64,000 bases of DNA, taken from positions 6,597,501 to 6,661,500 of the forward strand of contig JAZGTH010000074.1 in assembly GCA_036877525.1 (NCBI GenBank), in the 5' to 3' direction. Below the pieces are notes generated by a model, which saw nothing but the letters and a program-made list of their open reading frames with translations, was not told the DNA's origin and did not search any database. Origin of the DNA: Chromobotia macracanthus. Taxonomy: Eukaryota > Chordata > Actinopteri > Cypriniformes > Botiidae. Positions 54,994 through 64,000 of this stretch are shown in pieces; the first letter of the stretch is position 1; each line of letters begins with the position of its first letter. Made by a program: the position numbers and the translations under genes.

Positions 54994-57900
54994 CTGTGAA
55001 AAAGAGATAGAGCCCGTGAGCGAGAGAAGTTGGAGGAAACACTGCAGAGAACAGATCACTACCCTTAATGTAATCATAACTATCATCATTATGATCTAAG
55101 TAATATCACACCACTGAGGCAACTGGCCAGTCCATCAATCACAAAGGAGAGATAGGGCAGGACGGAGTGATTGTTAGAGACAAATCGACAGACAGAGAGT
55201 GTTAGAGAGATCACAGTAATATGCCATTTAATACTAAAGGATGGTCTAATTTAGAGAATCAGCCTCAGCATACAGTATGCATATGTGTTGGTGCTAATTA
55301 GATACCCTACAATATTTGTATATTGCAGTTTGTTTATTTACATGTTTAAGTTTTGTGTGTTTGATGCTTGTTTGTGTGTGGGGGTTTACTTAACCATATG
55401 TGCAAAACCTAACAAATCTGAGCAAAACCTCCATTTTGGAACTTTTTGGAAGTCCCCATTTAGATACAAAAGTAAAAATGTGTGTGTATGTGCTTACGTG
55501 CATTTGTGTCTGGGGAGGATGAAGGGACAGTGTTATGATTGTTATGAATTTGATGGATCGGTAAAGTGACAACCAGGCCAGAAAGCAAAGAGTGGAAAAG
55601 AGGTCTATACATGCAACCTCATAGAAAGGAATGGGGCATTCTACCAGTACTGTATGCCTCAAAGTAAAGTGTATATTCCAAACCATGATTCACATAATCA
55701 AACAGCCCCATTCTACATGACTGAACATTAAATCTCAGTGTACACATGAACACAAATAGATGTTATGGTTTGCAGAAAGTCCTGGATGCTCTTTTTAAAA
55801 GTGGTTCAGGACAGGGGCTCCAAAGAGCACAAATAAGCACAATAAATGTATTATTACAGTAGTCTTTATGACCTGTGTGCTTTATTTTATGTCCTCTAAT
55901 GCCATAAGATTTGTGTGAAGCATAGAGGAAAATGTTTGGAGCAAAATTCATTTGCTCAAAATCGTGCTGCTTTTTTGTCACACAGAAGAGAAAAAATTGA
56001 TTGTTTTGGAATTACATGAGGATACATGAATGACAAGCCAAAAACACTTCCCATAGGAAAGAAAAATCACAGATGAGCTGTCTTTAATATGTCAATTATT
56101 TCTTCTAGACAGCAATAAGATTAAATGGAGAACAAATGGAAACCTTTGCTTAAGTATTCTAAGTCTCAGATATTTCTCCTTAGATAACACCCAGAAATCT
56201 AACAAATGTCTCCATCAGAGTTTCAGAAGAGATCTCACCAATTTCATAAACTGAGCTCAGATTTGCCAAGACTGCAGTCAGACATTACATTACAAGATGT
56301 CAATATGAACTCAATATGAATATGATTTCTCACCAAATTTACCAAAATCCAGATTATTTTAGTTATGATCTGCATTGCAGCTACATACATACAGCTGCAT
56401 ATTGTATTGTAACAATTGTCTCATCTGGTTAAATTTTTATTCCCTAAGCAATTTTAGGAGAAAATCTGATACAAAGTTGATACTTAAATGAAACACAGCT
56501 GAGGTCTCCATAAAACCTCCTGAGCTATGAAAGAGCAACCTCTGAGCAATAAAATTTTCCTCTGGGCCATCCTGGTGTGTTGTTCAGCAAGTTTTATACT
56601 ACATATGGGACAACACATCACCATCTCTGCAGAGGAACACATCTTCTTTACCTTCATACTTAAAAAATATTTAAAATATTCAGATAAACAGTCATTTTAA
56701 CAGGATTGTTATACACAATACAAATCTATACTCAGATCAATTAGCCTACACAATAATGTGCTCTGCTGTAGTGTGACATCCAGGAGTTTGGGAGGCTGTG
56801 AGGGTGTGGGCAATACAGCCTGCTTGGCTGAAGGCAAAAGCAGTGACTTCACTCGTCTGAGTATCAAGACCTTTCATTGTGAAAGCTTTATTTTCACAAA
56901 GAAACTTCAACCATTGGTACTCAAGGGACATCTTTCAAGCTTGTTAAGCAAGACTCTGTAATGCACAGGGAGTGCGTATGAAACAGCTAATTACTTGTTT
57001 TTGTTTTTTGGTCAAATTCTCTTTGCCCTGGTCCCCAAAAGCTTTAGAGGCTTTAGAGCTATTTTTACAGAACTCCGTGAGATCATAAAGTTAGCTGGTT
57101 TAGTCTGGATTTCTGTAGCTCACTGGTAGAGCATGCAGAAATCAACAACATGTTAATGTCTATACATAGCAGTCATTTCCTGCATGTGTAGGCAGCATAT
57201 GCTACATAACTACTCCATGCTTAAATCAATCTAATAATGATTTGCCGACTTGGATTACCCACATGGATTTGTGGCAACATCCCTGGTAAGATGTGTTATT
57301 GTCTTAAGATGCATAAATGTCTAAAGTAATGTCTGTGTGATGTATTGGAGTGTATTCACTATGTTGAAAAGCCAATCAACCTATCAATCCACATCTTTCC
57401 CTCTCACTGAGATTATGATGCTCACTCAATGACTCAAATGTCTTACTCAGGTGAACCTATATGAGTTTAAGTGTATGTATGTAAAATATGACAGGAATGG
57501 GGGTGTATGTTGTTTCTTTCTGTCTTTCTTTTCTCTCATACATGAACTAATTACGGGAATCAAATGCTGACCTTTGATTTTTAAATGATAAAAATATATA
57601 TGAACAGAAATAAAAGGAATTAACATGGTTTATGTTTTTGATTTTTACTGACTAATCTTTGGCTCCTGCAGCACCTGATGTCGATGAACATCAACACCCA
57701 TGCCAAAAAAGCAACAAACACACGCTCTTTTCCTTTCTCGTGGTAACATTATAATATTGCTCACAATCTTCCGCTGTCCCCATGGTAACATATTTACAAT
57801 ACGGCGTTTTGGGTACCATAGGCGCGCTCTGACCAAATCACCCTCGATCGTGCCTATGATGCCTTAAAATAATGTCTTTGTAGTCAGTTCACTAGGATAT

Positions 57901-58520
57901 CACACACAGCTCGTGTCATGCGCCGGTAGCCGGGCTGGGTCTCTATATCGGTGTATGTTCTGCGCAGTGAATGTCTATCGTTGTCCATTTAAACATGGTG
58001 GTTTCAAAGATGATATATTACCATACAGCAGCCTACAAAGAGGAGAAACCACACCTCGGGCACTAGACTACGTTTAACAAAAAGCAGCGCACTCTGACAG
58101 GTTTAATGCAGCATGGAATAAAGGTGTAACCGCATGCACCGCTCATACTTTTTTAAGACGACTCAGGGAAACACCCTTTAACGGTGATTACAAATTCTAT
58201 GTAATAATGAGCCATCAATGTATCTGTTAATAACGACTAGTTATTATTATATTAAATTGCGTTAATAAGCACAAAGAGCGTGCTATTCGACGTGATATAT
58301 TATTTATATAACACGTCAGTACAGCAGATGCTTCAATAACTGTTTCCATAATGTATTTAATGCCGGGTCTTGCTAGATCTCCTATACATTTTTGGGGGGA
58401 CTGTCCCTCTCCGGTGTCATTTTCGCCTTTATTTCGAGGCCCTATAACCCACTGAAACATGATCACACGCACGGCGCAGAATAAGGAGAAATGGACATAA
58501 TACAAGACAACGCGTCTTAC
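54994..58520 (-). other. myh14: First intron of myh14
   Basis: About 3.5 kb between the inferred non-coding first exon and the exon carrying the start codon (acceptor TTTTCACAG ending at 54994). A degraded SINE occupies about 57105-57325. No other exon was supported. Alternative promoters in this intron are possible but not visible. Confidence 0.6.
57105..57325 (+). repeat. Degraded tRNA-derived SINE
   Basis: TGTAGCTCACTGGTAGAGCA matches the A-box head of the SINE at 14085-14259. A weak tail-like AAGATGCATAAATG follows at about 57307. The middle is not conserved. Confidence 0.4.
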
Positions 58521-58720
58521 CTTAAATGCGTTAATTCACACTCTGAATTTGACAAGAGCAGTGAAGAAAAAGAACGGTGGTCTCTTGTTTCTCTTCTAAA
58601 TGTGTGTGAGTACTAAAAGTGCAAATGCGGCTTTTCACATTACAGCGCTCGGGCGAAGCCGCAAACTCATTCACACTGAGAATAAAACAGACAGTATAGA
58701 AGTGCGGGCAAGAGGGAGAC
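58521..58720 (-). other. myh14: Putative non-coding first exon of myh14
   Basis: A good donor (TTTAAG then GTAAGA) ends this segment at 58521 on the - strand. It lies upstream of the myh14 start-codon exon, which has its own acceptor at 54994. Local sequence from here to about 59110 is clearly richer in GC and CpG than the surroundings, as at a vertebrate promoter. The 5' limit is a guess. Confidence 0.5.
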
Positions 58721-59110
58721 TTCACCACAACCTCTTCGCTTCCTTGCCGTTGACCAATAGCGTTTTAGACTTACGGTTAAAGTGCCGCCTTCCAGACAAC
58801 GGACGCTTATTAAAGCCCTTAAAATCCCTTTAAACCCGCCTAGCGGATGTGGCAAAGCGCACACGCCTTTGTACTGGCAGCTTCTTATTTGAGAGCCAGT
58901 TATATGCGCGACCATAAGATTGACAAGAACAAATAACCAATGAGGTGCGCGAAATCGGTGTCGCTCGACCAGATTGACGTGGTCAGCGACCAATCGAAGA
59001 AAAGCAGCAGGTGCCGCTGCAGGACTGAGGGAGAGATTTGCGCGCTCTTTGTTGACAGCAGCCGCGCGGTCTGACGCGAGAATGATCCTGGACGCCCCAG
59101 ATTCCGCATT
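58721..59110 (-). promoter_or_regulatory. CpG-rich promoter region of myh14
   Basis: A local rise in GC and CpG (for example GCGCGCTC, CAGCCGCGCGG and several CGC triplets) next to the putative first exon. No TATA box was assigned. A CCAAT box (GACCAATAG) lies near 58754. Confidence 0.45.
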
Positions 59111-62100
59111 AATACCGAGGAATTTGAAGATCGAGGTCTGGATGACTGCGTCTTACAATTGCACGGTTAAATCAGAAATGGAACAGGATCCAGTGATAAC
59201 TTTTTAATGGCACCAGTATTCAGAAATAAAATCATTTTATTATTATTATTGTTGTCGTCGTCATCGTCATTATTTCACAATATTACTAATCATAAGCTTC
59301 AAGCACATTAAAGAAATAAACAAAATAAAAGGAGTTGAAATAAAAGTCAACATAACATACGTTTGTTTATTTTACGGATGTTCATGAAGCACATTCTTCC
59401 TTACACAGTAATGCAAGTGTTATCCAAAATACAGCAGAGACCTGAACACTGATTGACCAATAACTTAAACTGCATTTGCACAACAAAATAAAAACAGAAC
59501 ATGAGCCACATGGTAATCTCCGCAATATGACTGCTAAGAGCATCAGATAACTATTCAGGGTAATGATTTCACTTAAGTGTTTCAAAAACAAAGAAGAGGT
59601 TCAAATGAAAGTGACAGGTTACTGCATAAATGTCAAACTGAGGTAACCAGACACAGTCACACACTTCAACGACACCACACACATAGGCCTATTAATAGAA
59701 CGTTGTGGCCATAAACACTAAGGATAAACAAGCATGCACACACACACACACACAAAGAAAGATGAAAAATAGACAATAAGACAATAAGTTAGTTTAAGTG
59801 GATCAATTGAAACAATAATTATCTATTTAAACAGAGCCCAGGGCTACATATCTATTTTTTTCTTAATGTAGAAACTGTACATAGCCCTAAATTTAACCTG
59901 TGATATCTAAACAGGGTCCAATCCAGGGCATGTTTGTTTTAGTCCAAATTAAAAAACATACACCAGTGTGCACAGCTGAAGATATAGAAACATCAGCTGT
60001 ATTTTTGTTTTTATTTGACCATATATGCACTTCTAACAAAAATGTCTCTAATTTCATGCAATCTCATATTTAAACATATTACACTGTACATTACAGGTGT
60101 GTTTCTCAAGATTAACACAGTGCTCAGAATCAGTAGCCTTCATGTCATCAGTTCACAGAACCTAATGTGACATAATTAACATTATCATTCTGAGTTTCAC
60201 CATTAGTTCATAAACCCTCAAAACAAGCAGGATCACTTTCAAAAACCCGCAGCTGACAAACTAGTTACACTCTTTATTTCTGGAGAAAAAAACCTGTCCA
60301 ACCACATGCTTTAGGTCAGAACACATTCGAATGGCTGTTTGAGAAAGAATAAAAGACAGAGATAGAGATAAAGAGATAGATGTCTCAGTCATGACAACAG
60401 TACTACACAGTGTAAATAAATCAGTATCTATTACTGTTAGCTTCTAACACAGTGATGAAACACAAAACATGAAAGTCTACAATCCAAAAAGTGGCTGATG
60501 ATAGATGTATCAGCCAGACAGTCTTCCTGTGCTGTGCAATACAACAGTACTTTCTCTTACCCCACCCCTCAAAACACACAATGCTTACACAATGTTGTGT
60601 CCTATACATACAACTAACTCATTTTATTAATTTTTTGGTCTGTGCATTGCAACATAGACTACCAGTCAAATAATGGACACACTTAATGCATCTTAGGATG
60701 TTAAAAACATAAATTTGTATAGTTGTGAAGAGAAATATAAATAGTGTATACATATGAATGAAGTTGAATAATAATATGAAGTTGGACCATATAGTAAATA
60801 AAAAACAGCCAACAAGTGCTCAGCATACAAGCAGACTTCTTCAATACTGTTTATAAAACACTTACAGGTGAAGAACAGTTAGTGAAGAACAAAAAACAAA
60901 TAGTTAAATAATATAGTTTTAATTTATTGGTCACTACATGATTCCTATATTTCGATTTGTGTTAGTTCATAATTTTTGTGACTTTATTTTTATTCTAAAA
61001 TGTGGAAAATAGTCATAAAAAATAATAAAAGTGGGTGTGTCCATACTTTTGACTGGTTGTGTATGGGGTATATGTTGTTAGAAGTAACATTGAAAGTGCT
61101 CCTTGTGTACCATGATACAAAACAGTGCTCTGACTTGAATAAAAATAGAAAATAAAAATACAGTACATACAGTAGCAGAAACAACCTGAAAAAGCTGCAG
61201 ATTTTCAGGAGTTTCGTGGTTCGCAGTGGCTCTAGCAGCTACTCAAACATTTAATTGAAGACACAAAAGTTATTGCAACAAGTAATCCGATTTCTCAGAC
61301 AGGAAATACTTTTGATCACTGACAAAAATTCCCACCTGCGCATGATATCACCATAGGTGGTTATGTTTAGGTTATTTAGAACACATTAGTGATATTTAAA
61401 TCACTCATACTGGTTGCAGCCACTGGGGGCCACTGTTGTGTCTCTGTCAGGTATGTGCTGGAGCAACTGCAAGTGTTGATTCAAAAGATCGCCAGATCCA
61501 ATCAGCCCACTGGGTCGGTGTCGCAGCCCTCCTCATGTCAAATAGACCTTCTCTATCCCTCTTTTCTCCCTTACACTTACACTCTCTCCACAATTCAGTC
61601 TGTTTTTGGTCATTAAGCCTTTAATAACCTCTTTTAAGTCAGTTTGACCTGAATCTCTTGTAGTATTTTATTCCCCTGCATTCTTATTCAGTCACAAATG
61701 AAACTTCAGTTTCCTAAGACCTGCCTAGACATATTTCTCCCACTCTCTTTTCCCATTTGACCCCATCTAAAAGATCTTTCTCTACAAATCTCATTGTTTT
61801 AAAAAACTCTAGGCGAATTAACCATAAATGAATTGCAATAGCTAAAAGCATGGATTGTGATGTCTATGTTGTTTTAGCAGCTGATTCACTAAAGGAATTG
61901 TACAAACTGAAAAACATGCAAACAAAGCAATAAAAACTAGTGCCATGCAATTCACCTGCTTGCACACTGATTTTCAGTGTGACGGATCACCACCATCTGA
62001 CTTACGGGGCCTGTACAGCATCGCTTCATATATATATATATATATTATGTTATATGTTGTTTTTGTTTTTTCATAATTTGATAATAATGCAATTAATTAT

Positions 62101-62648
62101 TACTGCCATGATCAGTAGAACATGTACACAAATACCTGTAGAGCAACAAATTTACATAAAAGAGGTATTTTCACTGAAAGGAATAGCAATACATTTAAAT
62201 ATGCAAGGTGCAGCATTAAACCAGCACAGATCGTGCCTGGTTAAACTGGTTTGCGGATGGTTAGTGAAAAAGATGCAGGTGATTGCACTCTATTTGCAAA
62301 AGTGGTGGAACTATTTAGTGAATCCACCCCATCTCTTTTTCATTCTCTGTGTCCCAGGCAGTGAGATGCCCATTTTCCTCCCCTACTCTCAGTCCTTTGT
62401 GCTTTCTGTCTTTCACAGCCCTCTCTATCTTAAGCATGACCTATTGTCATTAATCAACCCAAGGTCCTGCATTCTTTCTTTATGGCTCTCTTTGCCTTAG
62501 TCCCTTGACCAAGTCTGTCTTTCCAGCCCTTTGTCCCTATTCTGGTTCACTCTCTCCCCACCCCTCCCTGCATGCTGACCCTTTACCATTCTTTTTCTCT
62601 CTGTTTTACTTTGACCATTGCTTTACTCTTTGATACCAGCCACATGGC
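59111..62648. other. Intergenic region between myh14 and kcnj14
   Basis: AT-rich, with a Tc1-like element at 60658-61062 and a short AT run near 62030. The right end is the 3' flank of kcnj14. The 186-codon open frame at 61940-62500 has no protein-like features or splice sites. Nothing else is supported. Confidence 0.5.
60658..61062. mobile_element. Tc1-like non-autonomous DNA transposon
   Basis: The left end ACTACCAGTCAAATAATGGA is mirrored at the right by TCCATACTTTTGACTGGTTG. It is about 405 bp with an AT-rich interior. It shares internal sequence (AAGTGCTCAGCATACAA) with the fragment at 21174-21365 in the opposite direction. Confidence 0.75.
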
Positions 62649-63593
62649 TCAGTGTATATGCGGGTGCTCGCTACAGGAGTCCTGTCGGGGTGGAGGTATG
62701 GGGCGTATGCAAGAGGGTGAGGGTGTAGAAGAGGGGGATGGAGAGAACTGGTCAGGGAAGTGCGGGACAGCGGAGGAGAGCTGCAGAGCCACCTCATTCT
62801 CGTAACAGAAGGAGGAACGGGATCCCAGGATGTACTTTTTCTCTGCTAACTCTTTAGCACTGCAAGTGGGCGTGTCTGAGACCTCATATGTCCTGTTGAA
62901 GTAGGAGTAGTCCACCTAGAGGCCGGAAAGACAAATGACAAAAAATAATGAGTTCTGGAATATGGAAGAGGGTTTTTGAAGAACTGATTTTTTTCATTAA
63001 GTTTGGTTCTATGAATGAGTGTCTGCATCTCTCTGACCAATCGGACAACACAGTGCTAAAATCTCACAATGTTTTCCGCAACGTTATTTAGATGCAAGGC
63101 TTTGCTGTCACTGACTTAACATCACCACAGCAAAAAAATTTGCTTTAACATAGTCATAAGCTTGCAGTCTTAATTTCATTGTAATGAAATGTTATTTTCC
63201 ATTCCTAGTACTGCACATTACAAGCAACAATTTTCAATCAATAATCCCTTCATTTCTTTATTCCCTGTTTCTCACCTGGTAGCAGTTTTTTCTCTCAAAG
63301 AGCACAGGTTCAAAGCGGTGACCCCAGAGGATCTCAGAGGCCAGGTATGAAGACCTGCACTGGGTTGTCATGGCAGTGGCCTCCACCATGCCCTCCAGAA
63401 TCACCACTACTTCCAGTTCTTTGTCTCCCTCTAGTGTGCGTCTGTCCATCTCATAAAATGGGCTCTCCTCATTAATCTCATGCACTATGGTCACAGGAGA
63501 CACCAGAAAGATGCGATCTGTTCCTGTGTCAAAGCCGACATTGATGTCCTCATTGTCCAATGGCAGGAATTCACCTTCAGGGGTCACCCGTGG
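62649..63593 (-). CDS. kcnj14: Inward-rectifier potassium channel Kir2.4-like, C-terminal part (two exons)
   Basis: Exons 63593-63276 and 62915-62649 encode the last 194 residues, the cytoplasmic domain. The membrane and pore half lies beyond the right edge. Diagnostic Kir2 wording: VGFDTGTDRIFLVSPVTIVH, VVILEGMVEATAMTTQCRSS, ILWGHRFEPVLF, and FNRTYEV. FCYENE, the Kir2 endoplasmic-reticulum export motif, follows at about 62800. The end is Pro/Ser-rich (PSPSSTPSPS) and stops at HPHIH, without the PDZ-binding SEI end of Kir2.1. Kir2 channels set the resting potential by K+ conduction that is gated by PIP2 and blocked by internal polyamines. KCNJ14 is chosen over other Kir2 members from the rpl18/myh14 neighbourhood and the tail. 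Confidence 0.85.
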
Positions 63594-63743
63594 CTGCAGG
63601 AAAGAGTTAAAGTCAGTATTATTAAGTTATTATAAGCCAATATGTACGTTTTTTTTAAGCTACAGTGTTTAGTGTTATTTAGTTGTTTTACATCACAGTG
63701 ACAATTTAATAGAGACTGAGTGATATCAATATAGAAGTATTTA

Positions 63744-63787
63744 CATTAACTCATTTAGCAGATGCTTTAATCCAAAGTGACTTACAA
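63744..63787 (-). repeat. SINE tail fragment, reverse orientation
   Basis: TTAGCAGATGCTTTAATCCA followed by AAGTGACTTAC is the reverse complement of the tail of the SINE at 14085-14259. Confidence 0.6.
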
Positions 63788-64000
63788 AAAGAGATTATTT
63801 CATTATTACATCATTTAACATGCTAACATGTCTTTTGATTGTGTATGTTTGTGTGTGCGCACACTTCTGGTACTTGACATGACTTTAGTCATGACTTTTA
63901 TTCAGATTAAAGACCCACTGAAGTGCTTTGAAATGCGCAGCTTTGTTCAATGTATTGACAATTTCTACTGAAACAGAAAGTTAGGAATATACTGCATGGG

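Noticed and set aside
61940..62500. 186-codon + strand frame
   Set aside because: Low-complexity and pyrimidine-rich, includes an AT microsatellite, no protein-like motif.

Overview
The window is vertebrate nuclear DNA, most likely from an ostariophysan (cyprinid- or loach-like) teleost. The evidence is AT-rich introns with GT-AG junctions, many short DNA-transposon relics, a tRNA-derived SINE with a typical fish tail, a LINE 3' end and long dinucleotide microsatellites. All gene models below were built by hand by joining exons whose phases agree. No computed alignment was possible.

Left part, 1-18.7 kb (immune and signalling genes): the last exon of a TNF-receptor-1-like gene (death domain, + strand), a complete plekhg6-like Rho guanine-nucleotide exchange factor (+, 4129-15475) and a complete four-Ig-domain CD4-like gene (-, 18681-16071). 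plekhg6 and cd4 converge tail to tail, with poly(A) signals less than 40 bp apart. The order TNFRSF1A-PLEKHG6-CD4 recalls human 12p13.

Middle, 18.7-34.8 kb: about 4 kb without genes, then rpl18 (-, 26180-23017) with an ATG-only first coding exon and a TCTCGCGAGA promoter palindrome. On the other side of its promoter lies a small four-exon + strand gene (28007-28732, 125 aa) that I do not recognise. It is followed by an intronless, disrupted coding-like stretch (30126-31704), a short-chain-dehydrogenase-like exon relic and several repeats.

Right part, 34.8-64 kb: a complete nonmuscle myosin II heavy chain, best matched to MYH14, on the - strand. It has 40 constitutive coding exons (54983-34850, 2007 aa), two in-frame cassette exons at the positions of motor loops 1 and 2, and a non-coding first exon near 58.5-58.7 kb. 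At the right edge are the last two coding exons of a Kir2.4/KCNJ14-like potassium channel (-, 63593-62649). RPL18, MYH14 and KCNJ14 recall human 19q13.33, so the window joins two human synteny groups.

The genes do not form one pathway. The most notable points are the two myosin cassette exons, the CD4-like tail without an evident CxC Lck clasp, the unrecognised 125-aa gene, and a hAT-like repeat family carrying CRE palindromes.
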